This document shows, one piece after another, positions 27,752 through 35,337 of a DNA stretch of 64,000 nucleotides. The first letter of the stretch is position 1. Every line of letters starts with the position of its first letter. Under the pieces are notes generated by a model. The model saw only the letters and a list, made by a program, of their open reading frames with translations. It searched no databases and was not told where the DNA came from. Source of the DNA: an uncultured Flavobacteriales bacterium (GTDB lineage Bacteria; Bacteroidota; Bacteroidia; Flavobacteriales_D; Crocinitomicaceae); NCBI GenBank assembly GCA_937973685.1, contig CALJKJ010000004.1, forward strand, positions 1 through 64,000, read 5' to 3'. The position numbers and the translations under genes are program-made.

Positions 27752-28489
27752 TTATAATTGTTCTGATACCATTCCAAAGCGTCGTTCTCTGGATTGATAG
27801 TCTAATACTGCTTTGTATAAATCATCTTCTTTGAAATCGGGCCAAAGAACAGGGGTGAAGTGAAATTCAGTGTAGGCACTTTGCCACAACAAGAAATTAC
27901 TCAAGCGGTGCTCACCACTTGTGCGGATCAATAATTCCGGATCGGGAATGTCAGCTGTGTTCAAATGTGCATTGATCAATTCATCCGTAATATCTGCCGA
28001 ATTAATTTCATTTGATTTTACTTTTTCACTAATTGTTTTGATTGCATGTCTAATTTCCCACCGTGAGCTATAATTCAAAGCGATAATTAGTTGAATGTCA
28101 TTGTTGTGACTTGTTGCATCAATTGCTTTCTGTAATTCTGAACGACAATTAGCTGGTAAGCCGTCTGTGTCTCCAATACTTGTCAATCGAACGCCATTTG
28201 CATTTAATTCATCTACTTCGTTTGCTATGGTGTAAACAAGCAAATTCATTAAACCATCAATTTCGTATTGCGGACGGTTCCAATTTTCTGTCGAGAAAGC
28301 ATAGATAGTTAAGTATTTTACACCAATTTGCTTTGCAGCGCTTAATGCGGCGCGAACAGATTCAACACCAATAGAGTGTCCGTATAATCGTTCGTGACCT
28401 TGCTGCTTTGCCCATCTTCCATTACCATCCATGATGATTGCAATGTGATTGGGTGTGTTTTCTTTATTTACTTTCTCTAGATAATTCAT
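27752..28489 (-). CDS. uppS: Isoprenyl transferase (undecaprenyl diphosphate synthase)
   Basis: This cis-prenyltransferase condenses isopentenyl diphosphate units onto farnesyl diphosphate to make the C55 lipid carrier for peptidoglycan and polysaccharide export. The 245-residue protein contains the catalytic IIMDGNGRWAKQQG at about residues 18-31 (Asp of MDGN), 'YAFSTENW' near 67 and the C-terminal substrate motif RTSGEHRLSNFLLWQ followed by 'TEFHF' and a C-terminal RRFG. It is the first gene of the outer-membrane biogenesis operon, with the bamA ATG 3 bp after its stop. Confidence 0.96.
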   Translation of the reverse strand: MNYLEKVNKENTPNHIAIIMDGNGRWAKQQGHERLYGHSIGVESVRAALSAAKQIGVKYLTIYAFSTENWNRPQYEIDGLMNLLVYTIANEVDELNANGVRLTSIGDTDGLPANCRSELQKAIDATSHNNDIQLIIALNYSSRWEIRHAIKTISEKVKSNEINSADITDELINAHLNTADIPDPELLIRTSGEHRLSNFLLWQSAYTEFHFTPVLWPDFKEDDLYKAVLDYQSRERRFGMVSEQL

Positions 28490-28562
28490 ATAATAGTAAC
28501 GAAGTTAATCAAAGAATCGTTTATTTCAGTGAAATTTAAGTTTTTCTAACAGTCTATAACAA

Positions 28563-28592
28563 AAAGAGGGATGCGTAAACATCCCTCTTTTA
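28563..28592. terminator. Intrinsic terminator after atpC
   Basis: AAAGAGGGATG (28563-28573) pairs perfectly with CATCCCTCTTT (28580-28590) around a 6-nt loop, with T-runs on both strands. It lies downstream of atpC on the minus strand and upstream of uppS, insulating the two operons. Confidence 0.9.
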
Positions 28593-28610
28593 TTGTTTTA
28601 TTGTTTCGTA

Positions 28611-28898
28611 TTATTCAGCTAATACGATGATTTTATTGTTTTGCAATTCCATCACACCACCTTTGATCGCTACTTTTATGATTTTACCACCATTTTCAGC
28701 AGTAATGTTTTTAGTAGTTTTAGTTGTTTCGTGAAATGCCTCCACTAAATCAACTTTCACAGTTCCAGCAGCTAAAGCTGAAATGATCGGCGCGTGTCCA
28801 TTCAATACTTGAAAAGACCCATCTAATCCTGGGAATTGAACCGCAGTAGCTTCACCTGAGAAGATGCGTGTTTCTGGAGTGATGATTTCTACTTGCAT
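28611..28898 (-). CDS. atpC: F1 ATP synthase subunit epsilon (short form)
   Basis: This is the epsilon subunit, which links the gamma shaft to the c-ring and modulates ATPase activity. It has 95 residues with the N-terminal beta-sandwich signature: MQVEIITPETRIFSGEA, GLDGSFQVLNGHAPIISAL and a final 'GGVMELQNNKIIVLAE'. The protein ends where most bacterial epsilon subunits (about 135 residues) continue into the helical hairpin that can inhibit ATP hydrolysis. Short epsilon subunits are usual in Bacteroidota, so this is not a truncation artefact. It lies 16 bp downstream of atpD. Confidence 0.95.
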   Translation of the reverse strand: MQVEIITPETRIFSGEATAVQFPGLDGSFQVLNGHAPIISALAAGTVKVDLVEAFHETTKTTKNITAENGGKIIKVAIKGGVMELQNNKIIVLAE

Positions 28899-28914
28899 GT
28901 TGTGTTTATTAAAA

Positions 28915-30417
28915 TTAAGCTTCAGCTAACATTTTTTCACCAGCAACAACAACATCTTCGATGCTACCTTTTAAGTTGAACGCTGCTTCAGGGTATTTAT
29001 CCATTTCACCATCTAAGATCATGTTGAATCCTTTGATTGTATCTTGAATATCTACCAACACACCTGGTATTCCAGTAAATTGCTCAGCAACGTGGAAAGG
29101 TTGTGATAAGAAACGTTGTACACGGCGCGCTCTGTGAACGATTAATTTATCGTCTTCAGATAACTCATCCATACCAAGGATTGCAATAATATCTTGTAAT
29201 TCTTTGTAACGTTGTAATGTGATTTTAACACGAGAAGCAGTGTTGTAGTGCTCTTCACCTAAAATAGTTGGTGTCAAAATACGTGATGTAGAATCCAATG
29301 GATCCACAGCAGGATAAATTCCTAACTCAGCAATTTTACGTGACAATACCGTTGTTGCATCCAAGTGAGCAAATGTATTAGCTGGTGCTGGATCGGTAAG
29401 GTCATCCGCAGGTACGTATACCGCTTGAACAGAAGTAATTGATCCGTTTTTAGTTGATGTAATACGTTCTTGCATGGCACCCATTTCTGTTGCCAATGTT
29501 GGTTGGTAACCTACCGCTGAAGGCATACGACCTAATAAGGCAGAAACCTCTGAACCTGCTTGCGTGAAACGGAAGATATTATCAACGAAGAACAAGATAT
29601 CTTTTCCTTGACCTTCACCGTCACCATCGCGGTAATATTCCGCCATCGTTAATCCTGATAAAGCTACACGAGCACGAGCACCAGGAGGCTCATTCATTTG
29701 TCCGAAAACGAAAGTAGCTTTTGACTCTTTCATCTCTTCTAAATCGATTTTTGATAAATCCCATCCTCCTTCTTCCATTGAGTGAAGGAATTCTTTACCA
29801 TATTTGATAATACCTGACTCTAACATCTCACGTAACAAGTCATTACCCTCACGAGTACGCTCACCAACTCCTGCGAAAACAGAAAGTCCACCGTGTCCTT
29901 TAGCGATATTATTAATTAATTCTTGAATCAATACTGTTTTACCAACTCCGGCACCACCAAATAAACCAATTTTACCTCCTTTTGCGTATGGCTCAATTAA
30001 GTCAATTACTTTGATACCAGTAAACAACACTTCAGTAGCAGTTGATAATTGGTCAAATTTTGGAGCTTCACGGTGGATAGACATACCATTTGAGTTATCA
30101 ACTTTGTTGATCCCGTCAATAGCTTCTCCAACAACGTTGAATAAACGACCTTTGATTTGGTCACCAATTGGCATTTTAATCGCACTACCTGTAGATACAG
30201 CATCCATTCCTCTTCTGAATCCATCTGTTGAATCCATTGAGATAGTACGCACAGCGTTTTCACCAACGTGAGATTGTACCTCAAGTACAACATTGGTTCC
30301 ATCTTCTTTGCGCACGATTAATGCATCATAAATGTTCGGAAGTGCTGATCCTTTATCGAATGCAACATCGACTACTGGCCCGATAACCTGTGAAATTTTA
30401 CCTTGTATTTGCGACAT
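28915..30417 (-). CDS. atpD: F1 ATP synthase subunit beta
   Basis: This is the catalytic subunit of F1-ATPase. The 500-residue protein has the P-loop GLFGGAGVGKTVLIQ at about residues 152-166, the catalytic Glu in 'GVGERTREGNDL', a Walker B region 'DILFFVDNIFRFTQAGSEVS' (split across strand and loop), and the 'LSQPFHVAEQFTG' region. It forms a two-gene operon with atpC, separate from atpA-atpG at the start of the window; a split of this kind is common in Flavobacteriia. A promoter with -33 and -7 elements precedes it. Confidence 0.98.
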   Translation of the reverse strand: MSQIQGKISQVIGPVVDVAFDKGSALPNIYDALIVRKEDGTNVVLEVQSHVGENAVRTISMDSTDGFRRGMDAVSTGSAIKMPIGDQIKGRLFNVVGEAIDGINKVDNSNGMSIHREAPKFDQLSTATEVLFTGIKVIDLIEPYAKGGKIGLFGGAGVGKTVLIQELINNIAKGHGGLSVFAGVGERTREGNDLLREMLESGIIKYGKEFLHSMEEGGWDLSKIDLEEMKESKATFVFGQMNEPPGARARVALSGLTMAEYYRDGDGEGQGKDILFFVDNIFRFTQAGSEVSALLGRMPSAVGYQPTLATEMGAMQERITSTKNGSITSVQAVYVPADDLTDPAPANTFAHLDATTVLSRKIAELGIYPAVDPLDSTSRILTPTILGEEHYNTASRVKITLQRYKELQDIIAILGMDELSEDDKLIVHRARRVQRFLSQPFHVAEQFTGIPGVLVDIQDTIKGFNMILDGEMDKYPEAAFNLKGSIEDVVVAGEKMLAEA

Positions 30418-30452
30418 TTTCCTGTCTTTTAAGTGTATCCCTAATTTGGGCG

Positions 30453-30483
30453 CAAAAATACATCATTTATTTTTTTATTCCAA
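30453..30483 (-). promoter_or_regulatory. Promoter of atpD-atpC (TTG-N20-TATTTTTG)
   Basis: On the minus strand, TTG (30483-30481), a 20-bp spacer and TATTTTTG (30460-30453) match the Bacteroidota sigma-factor consensus. The -7 box ends 35 nt before the atpD ATG, leaving a leader of about 30 nt. Confidence 0.68.
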
Positions 30484-30521
30484 CGTTTTTTTGAAAAAAC
30501 AATAATTCATTTTTTTAAATG

Positions 30522-30553
30522 GAAAAAGCCCCTCTTAAAAGAAGGGCTTTTTC
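30522..30553. terminator. Intrinsic terminator downstream of a tonB-like gene
   Basis: GAAAAAGCCC (30522-30531) pairs with GGGCTTTTTC (30544-30553), with a partially paired inner loop. It lies just after the stop of the minus-strand TonB protein gene (30558) and upstream of the atpD promoter. Confidence 0.8.
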
Positions 30554-30557
30554 AGCA

Positions 30558-31451
30558 TTAATAATCGTTTTTGATTGTGATGGGGAAGTTGTAATAACTC
30601 TTAACAGGAATGCCATTTATTTTGCCAGGTTTCCATTTTGGCATCGATCGGATAACGTCAATTGCTGCTGCTTCACAACCCTCACAGTCGCCTTTTTTGC
30701 TCGCTACTCGTATACCTGATATCGATCCGTCAACATCTACTACAAAACGCATGTACACTTTCGCTCCTCCGGAAATGCCAGATAAATCAATTGTTCGTTC
30801 AACGTATTTTCTCATGGCATTGATGCCGCCAGGAAATTCTGCATAAACCTCTGGGAAAGTTGTCGGTTCTACAGTCGTTGTTCCGACTCGAGTAACGCTA
30901 ACAGAATCCGATGTTCCGCCGGGTATTCCAAAAGGAGTTCCACCAATCACGGTGCTTGTGCCAGCTGGGATTTTCGGATCTCCAATCATAGGGTTTTCTT
31001 CGCCAGTTTGTTTCACAATCGGCGCGATAAATTCAAAAGTTGTTGCAGGATTTCCTGCTGCGCCCTCTGAAATTGTTGTTTCCGGGTTTTCTATTGGTGA
31101 TGTTTTTGCTGGTTCTACTTTTTTTTCTGGAATTGGTTTTTCATCCTCAGGTATTAGCTCAATAATTGTCGTATGTTCTGTTGTTTTAGCTGGAGCAACT
31201 GTCATCGTTCGCACATAAGCAATTGTTGTCGCAGAAATACCACCAATCCCAACAATAAAACCAATCATGATTAAAATGATGCGGTTGTTGTAGTTCTTTC
31301 TGATTTCGTAAGCACCATACGATTTGTTTCTGTTTTCAAAAACGGCTTCGTTCCGTGTTTCTGAAGTGATAAATTGCCAGTTTTTTGATGAATAATATTC
31401 AATGATTGAATAACCAGCAATAATTCCCATGATAATAAATAAAGCTAACAT
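30558..31451 (-). CDS. Energy transducer TonB
   Basis: This 297-residue TonB protein couples the inner-membrane proton-motive force to outer-membrane transporters. It begins with a hydrophobic segment (MLALFIIMGIIAGYSIIEYY), then a conserved cytoplasmic-looking 'NEAVFENRNKSYGAYEIRKNYNNR' region (Bacteroidota TonB type), a second transmembrane helix (about residues 58-82), a Pro/Glu/Lys-rich periplasmic linker, and a C-terminal TonB domain with 'YAEFPGGINAMRKYV' and 'CEGCEAAAIDVIRSMPKWKPG'. No exbB or exbD adjoins it; those genes are 6-8 kb upstream on the same strand. It is flanked by terminators and appears monocistronic. Confidence 0.92.
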   Translation of the reverse strand: MLALFIIMGIIAGYSIIEYYSSKNWQFITSETRNEAVFENRNKSYGAYEIRKNYNNRIILIMIGFIVGIGGISATTIAYVRTMTVAPAKTTEHTTIIELIPEDEKPIPEKKVEPAKTSPIENPETTISEGAAGNPATTFEFIAPIVKQTGEENPMIGDPKIPAGTSTVIGGTPFGIPGGTSDSVSVTRVGTTTVEPTTFPEVYAEFPGGINAMRKYVERTIDLSGISGGAKVYMRFVVDVDGSISGIRVASKKGDCEGCEAAAIDVIRSMPKWKPGKINGIPVKSYYNFPITIKNDY

Positions 31452-31615
31452 GACATTGGGTTTTAAATTGTTACTATTTATTCAAGCCTTTGCTTGAACT
31501 TATAATCCAATTTACAGTTTTATCTCATTACTTTTTTTAAAATAACTTAACTGGTAGCATTGATTGATTCTTGTACTTTCTTACTTGATTGATGTGTAAA
31601 CGAAATCGATTTAAA

Positions 31616-31644
31616 ACAAAAAAAGCTGTCTTTTCAGACAGCTT
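31616..31644 (-). terminator. Intrinsic terminator after the T9SS cargo gene
   Basis: On the minus strand a 9-bp perfect stem (31623-31631 with 31636-31644) has a GAAA tetraloop and is followed by seven T residues and TGTTTT. It lies 22 bp after the cargo gene stop. The remaining gap to the TonB gene (31452-31615) holds a small 7-bp inverted repeat at 31481-31498 and no gene. Confidence 0.9.
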
Positions 31645-31666
31645 ATAGTTCTTATAACATGTAACA

Positions 31667-32548
31667 TTAGTGTTGCACGACTACTTTTACCAGTTGCTCG
31701 CCTTGTTGTAAATAATACAAACCATTGCTCAAGTGCGCAACAGTTACAAGTGTTGGACTGTTAGGTGTAACCACAATTCGTTCAACGATTTTTCCCATTG
31801 CATCTGTTAAGTTAATTTCACTTGCTGTTTTTGCTTGAATAGTCATGTTATCGTTAGCAGGATTCGGGTAAACTTGAAACGCATTGAACGCTAATTCATT
31901 CAAACTGTTGGTATTGTTGTAAATAAATGAAATATCGTCAACAAATAATTCGGTATTGACAGCAGGAACTTGCCCAGCGCTTGATAAAATCATTAAAGTA
32001 AGCGTATCAGGCGAGTCGGTAGTGAAGTAATTGAAATCTGCAGCTTGACGAGTGTAAATACTTGTATTTGTTCCTGAAAAAATAGTTGCTGTTGCAACGT
32101 CATCTCTCATTCCTAAAGCAGCATTCCACTTGGTTAACGTTGCAATAATTAAAAATTGATCGTTTGCGCTAGGGGAGTTGTACTTGGTCCATGCTGCAAG
32201 CGTATCGGGCATACCAGAAAATGGAATTCCTTCGTTCGTTGTTTGCGAAATAATGTCTAAGGTTCCAAGAAATGCAATTCCTGGAATAGTATCCACTACA
32301 TTATCTCCATCAAAGTCAGCGCCAACTGTTTTAAGTTTGGCTGCGTAAGTTCCTGAATGTGCACTTGTCGATTTAGAAACTGTTGTAGGTAATCCCAAAG
32401 CAATACCTGGATTTAATGTTGCCCAACCTGTTGGTTCTTCGTAAATAAAACTATTTGTCCAAGTTTCAAAACCTGCGTTTGGAATTGTTTGTTGTGCATG
32501 TGTCGAAAGACTGAATGCAATAACGCTTAAAAGTACTATTTTTTTCAT
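31667..32548 (-). CDS. T9SS type A sorting-domain protein (secreted)
   Basis: This 293-residue secreted protein has a signal peptide (MKKIVLLSVIAFSLSTHAQQ), a beta-sandwich-like body beginning 'IPNAGFETWTNS' (a pattern of carbohydrate-binding-like modules, including 'TSAHSGTYAAKLKT'), and a C-terminal type A sorting domain: FQVYPNPANDNMTIQ, 'INLTDAMGKIV' and 'LSNGLYYLQQGEQLVKVVVQH'. The sorting domain predicts export through the type IX secretion system and attachment or release at the cell surface. The ligand is unknown. The gene is bounded by terminators on both sides. Confidence 0.88.
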   Translation of the reverse strand: MKKIVLLSVIAFSLSTHAQQTIPNAGFETWTNSFIYEEPTGWATLNPGIALGLPTTVSKSTSAHSGTYAAKLKTVGADFDGDNVVDTIPGIAFLGTLDIISQTTNEGIPFSGMPDTLAAWTKYNSPSANDQFLIIATLTKWNAALGMRDDVATATIFSGTNTSIYTRQAADFNYFTTDSPDTLTLMILSSAGQVPAVNTELFVDDISFIYNNTNSLNELAFNAFQVYPNPANDNMTIQAKTASEINLTDAMGKIVERIVVTPNSPTLVTVAHLSNGLYYLQQGEQLVKVVVQH

Positions 32549-32593
32549 TGTATGTTTTTTAGAGTTATGACAGTTAATAACATAAAAAGTTAC

Positions 32594-32628
32594 AAAAAAA
32601 AGGCCAGCGTTAACTGACCTTTTTTGAA
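32594..32628 (-). terminator. Intrinsic terminator after the TPR protein gene
   Basis: On the minus strand AAAAAAGGTCAG pairs with CTGGCCTTTTTT around a short loop, with one G-T pair, followed by more T residues. It lies a few bases after the TPR gene stop (32632). Confidence 0.85.
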
Positions 32629-32631
32629 TTT

Positions 32632-34257
32632 TTATTTCCCTAATGGTGATTCAAAGAATGCTTTCGCTTGTTTGTCGTTTGGATCAAGTGTACGCACTCT
32701 GTTCCAGTTTTCAATTGCTTTTTCTTTGTTCTTTTCTGGTGAATTCACATAGTAATCTCCCAAGTATTTAGAAGCTTCCATGATGTTGTTTTTTTGAGCA
32801 GGATTGGTTAAATCTTCTGGCTTCAATTTGTTGATGAATGCTTCGTAGTGAACTTTTGATAACCAAAGTTTGTTTTTAGGATCTTCTAATTTGAAGTTAG
32901 CGCGCGCTCTCCAAAAATAGCCACCTAAAAAGTTTGGAGCTAAGCGTGTTAATTGAGCAAAATTACTATCCGCTAATACATAATTTGGAGTTTTTGAAAA
33001 ATAATATGCGCGTCCCAAGTCAAACAATTCGTTAACATCCATTTTCTCTGGAGCAATAGCTTGTTTTTTGGTGTAATACTCAATTGCTTTGTCGTTATTT
33101 TTCGCTTTGTAGTAAATCTTTGCAATGCTTCCTAAATATTCGTGTGCATTTTTCGTATCCAAGCTCAAACCTTTTTCTAATTCAGCAACAGCCAATGAAT
33201 CTTGTCCTAATTTGTTTAAAATTTGCCCTCGGTATTTGTAATCCAAAGCAATGATTTTATCTTGTGTAGTTGTAGCGAAAAATTCATCACTTGCTTTCAA
33301 TGCTGCTTTAAAAACAGTAGTATCGCTTTTTGTGTTTGTTTCGTACAACGCATAGGTACGCATGCGTTTTGTGTACAAATTCTCAAAACCTTTTGCAGTT
33401 AAATTATCCAATTCAGGTAGCACATCTGCATATTTTTTTGCTTCAAACATCGACGAAGTGTAACGGTAACGTGCTTCCACATTGTCGTTTAATTCGATGT
33501 ATTTTTTCCACAATTCGATTGCTTTGTTGTAACGGTCAAACAACACATTTAATTCCGCATTTGCAGCGTAAGCAGGAGCGTATGTTGGATCAGCAGCTTG
33601 TGCAGCTTGGTATTCCTGGTTTGCCAAATCGTAATTCCCAACTCCTTGGTAAATTTTTGCTTTGCGTACAATGATGTTTGCTGCTTTTGGATTCAATGCT
33701 AAAGCTTTGTTGTATTGTTCAGTAGCATTTGTTGCGTTTCCAGAACTTTGCGCCAATAGGATATCTCCTAAAAGTACAATTGCATCAATATTTTTATCAT
33801 CCAGCTTCACCGAATTACGCAAATACGTTTCAGCTGTCGCTAAATTTTTTAGCGGAGCTGTAAAGTACGTTTCTCCGATACGGTGAAAAACTAATGCGTT
33901 TTTTGATTTGGTTGCTTTGATTAAATCGCAAAACATTTTCCCTGCAACGGCTGTATCACCAGCAAAATAAATTGCTTTTGCCGCTGCAATTTTTCCTAAT
34001 TTATCTTCTGCATTCAATGACCCAGCACGTTTCCATTCAGCAATCGCAGCATCTTTTTCACCAACTGTTAAAAAGAAGTTTCCATAGAAAAAAGCATATT
34101 CTACATTTGTTGGATTCGCTTTCACTAAATTTTGGAAGTCAGCGCGTGCTAATTCAAAACGTTCGTTTTCTGTTTTCTTCAAAGCTTCTTGAAGCGTTTG
34201 CGCTTGTAAGCTAATTCCTGCAAGGAGGAAACATGCGAAAAGTTGTATTTTTTTCAT
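32632..34257 (-). CDS. Exported tetratricopeptide repeat protein
   Basis: This protein has about 541 residues from the ATG at 34257, which gives a clean signal peptide (MKKIQLFACFLLAGISLQAQ). An in-frame ATG 60 nt upstream would add a non-signal extension. The mature part is a run of TPR helices from about residue 35 to the C-terminus, recognisable by repeats such as NPTNVEYAFFYGNFF, 'DPTYAPAYAANAEL' and 'LAVAELEKGL'. It is probably a periplasmic scaffold. It is the distal gene of the exb/tonB/pstS region; TPR proteins are frequent companions of that cluster in Bacteroidota. A -7 box (34300-34307) upstream suggests it also has its own promoter. Confidence 0.87.
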   Translation of the reverse strand: MKKIQLFACFLLAGISLQAQTLQEALKKTENERFELARADFQNLVKANPTNVEYAFFYGNFFLTVGEKDAAIAEWKRAGSLNAEDKLGKIAAAKAIYFAGDTAVAGKMFCDLIKATKSKNALVFHRIGETYFTAPLKNLATAETYLRNSVKLDDKNIDAIVLLGDILLAQSSGNATNATEQYNKALALNPKAANIIVRKAKIYQGVGNYDLANQEYQAAQAADPTYAPAYAANAELNVLFDRYNKAIELWKKYIELNDNVEARYRYTSSMFEAKKYADVLPELDNLTAKGFENLYTKRMRTYALYETNTKSDTTVFKAALKASDEFFATTTQDKIIALDYKYRGQILNKLGQDSLAVAELEKGLSLDTKNAHEYLGSIAKIYYKAKNNDKAIEYYTKKQAIAPEKMDVNELFDLGRAYYFSKTPNYVLADSNFAQLTRLAPNFLGGYFWRARANFKLEDPKNKLWLSKVHYEAFINKLKPEDLTNPAQKNNIMEASKYLGDYYVNSPEKNKEKAIENWNRVRTLDPNDKQAKAFFESPLGK

Positions 34258-34299
34258 AATTTTTAATCTATTCAAATGAGGGTATATCAATTTGCTTGC

Positions 34300-34307
34300 C
34301 AAACTTA
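34300..34307 (-). promoter_or_regulatory. -7 box upstream of the TPR gene
   Basis: On the minus strand this reads TAAGTTTG, 42 nt before the ATG at 34257. No convincing -33 element is seen. Confidence 0.4.
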
Positions 34308-34320
34308 CTATTTTCAACTA

Positions 34321-34813
34321 AATTTTGCTTTGTTCTTAATGATTATTTAACGTTTGCTTTGAAATTATTCGATACTTGAAAAGGTAATGGGTAATTTAAA
34401 ATAGCTATTTACAGGCTCACCACCCTTCATAGCTGGTTTCCATTTTGGCATTTTTTGAATGATGCGAATAACTTCGTCGTTACAAGCAGTACAATTGTCG
34501 ATACCGTTTGCAATTTTTATGTTTGACACTTCTCCGGAAGCCAAAATTTCAAAAACTACATACACTTTTCCAGAAATGTTATTTTCAAGTGCTAAAGGTG
34601 GATAAATAAAATTTGCAGCGATAAACTGATTGAGTCCTGCTTGTCCTCCGGGAAATTCTGCAAGTTGATCGAAAGCAGTTTCTTGATTTGGAAATTTTTC
34701 TACTTGTTTCGTTTCTGTTTGTCCAAGAGAAAAAAAGGAGTAGAGCAACATTGCTATGATGAGTAAGTTTGTTTTCATATTATTCGCTGACTTATTGATT
34801 TGACGTTCTGTTT
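34321..34813 (-). repeat. Tandem duplication copy B (short tonB plus flanks)
   Basis: This unit of about 493 bp is homologous to 34842-35337 in the same orientation. The flanks match best: 34776-34813 against 35299-35337 (CAT, then ATTATTCGCTGA, then TTGATTTGACGTTCTGTTT), and the opposite edge 34321-34351 against 34842-34872 (26 of 31 positions). In copy A the first edge is the 3' coding end of the pstS-like gene, so copy B carries a non-coding relic of that gene's tail. Confidence 0.8.
34365..34778 (-). CDS. Short periplasmic TonB C-terminal domain protein (copy B)
   Basis: This 137-residue protein has a cleavable-looking signal peptide (MKTNLLIIAMLLYSFFSLGQ), a linker of about 20 residues and a complete TonB C-terminal domain: LAEFPGGQAGLNQFI, 'GKVYVVFEILASGEV', NCTACNDEVIRIIQKMPKW and 'VNSYFKLPITF'. 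There is no retained transmembrane anchor, no ExbB-contacting N-terminus and no Pro-rich spacer, so it cannot be a classical TonB. I infer a soluble periplasmic protein. It arose by tandem duplication with 34867-35301 and is the more divergent copy. Its role is unknown. Confidence 0.85.
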   Translation of the reverse strand: MKTNLLIIAMLLYSFFSLGQTETKQVEKFPNQETAFDQLAEFPGGQAGLNQFIAANFIYPPLALENNISGKVYVVFEILASGEVSNIKIANGIDNCTACNDEVIRIIQKMPKWKPAMKGGEPVNSYFKLPITFSSIE

Positions 34814-34841
34814 ACTTGTTATACAGCCATTTTCCAAATAG

Positions 34842-35337
34842 AATTTGCTTTGTTCTTTCTGATTATTTATTGTTTTATTTCAGGTTTTGGAATTTTAAAT
34901 GTGACTTTAGAATTGAAGTAACTATTAACGATTTCACCTTTGTATTTTCCAGGTTTCCAACGCGGCATAGATTTGAACACTCGAATTACTTCTTCGCTGC
35001 ATTCATCACAATCAGGAATAGCTTTCACAACTCGTACATTGGTAATATAACCACTTTTTGAAACAATGAAACGAACATAAACTGTCCCTTCAATGTTTTT
35101 GTTAACGGCACTTACAGGATAAATAATGTTTTCAGCTAAGTATTTTTTATAGGCTTCGAGACCACCTGGAAATTCAGCAAATTCGTCTACGTATTCGTAA
35201 ATTTCAACTTTCGATGAATCTTTTTTTTCAACGAAAACATCTTGTCCAACCGAAAAAAAGGAGAAGAGCAACATTGCTACGATGAGTAAGTTAGGTTTCA
35301 TATTATTCGCTGATTATGTTGATTTGACGTTCTGTTT
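34842..35337 (-). repeat. Tandem duplication copy A (short tonB plus 3' end of pstS-like gene)
   Basis: This is the partner of 34321-34813. It includes the short tonB gene at 34867-35301 and the last roughly 12 codons of the pstS-like gene. The two units are separated by about 28 bp. Confidence 0.8.
34867..35301 (-). CDS. Short periplasmic TonB C-terminal domain protein (copy A)
   Basis: This 144-residue protein has the signal peptide MKPNLLIVAMLLFSFFSVGQ, a charged linker and a TonB C-terminal domain. That domain is strikingly like the one in the full TonB at 36438-37289: both share EFAEFPGG, 'VRFIVS', DCDECSEE, RVFKSMP and VNSYFNSKVTFK. I infer that it derives from a duplicated TonB C-terminal domain. 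Lacking an inner-membrane anchor, it might bind TonB boxes or peptidoglycan without energy coupling, but that is speculation. It starts 1 bp after the pstS-like stop (ATG at 35301, stop ending at 35303), so translational coupling is likely. Confidence 0.87.
   Translation of the reverse strand: MKPNLLIVAMLLFSFFSVGQDVFVEKKDSSKVEIYEYVDEFAEFPGGLEAYKKYLAENIIYPVSAVNKNIEGTVYVRFIVSKSGYITNVRVVKAIPDCDECSEEVIRVFKSMPRWKPGKYKGEIVNSYFNSKVTFKIPKPEIKQ

Noticed and set aside
28611..28898. Frameshift or truncation in atpC because the protein is only 95 residues
   Set aside because: Short epsilon subunits lacking the C-terminal helices are normal in Bacteroidota, and the stop is followed by a proper terminator.
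31481..31498. 7-bp inverted repeat (TTCAAGC-CTTT-GCTTGAA) upstream of a TonB gene
   Set aside because: It is a neat hairpin but has no T-run and no known operator match; a chance palindrome in AT-rich DNA cannot be excluded.
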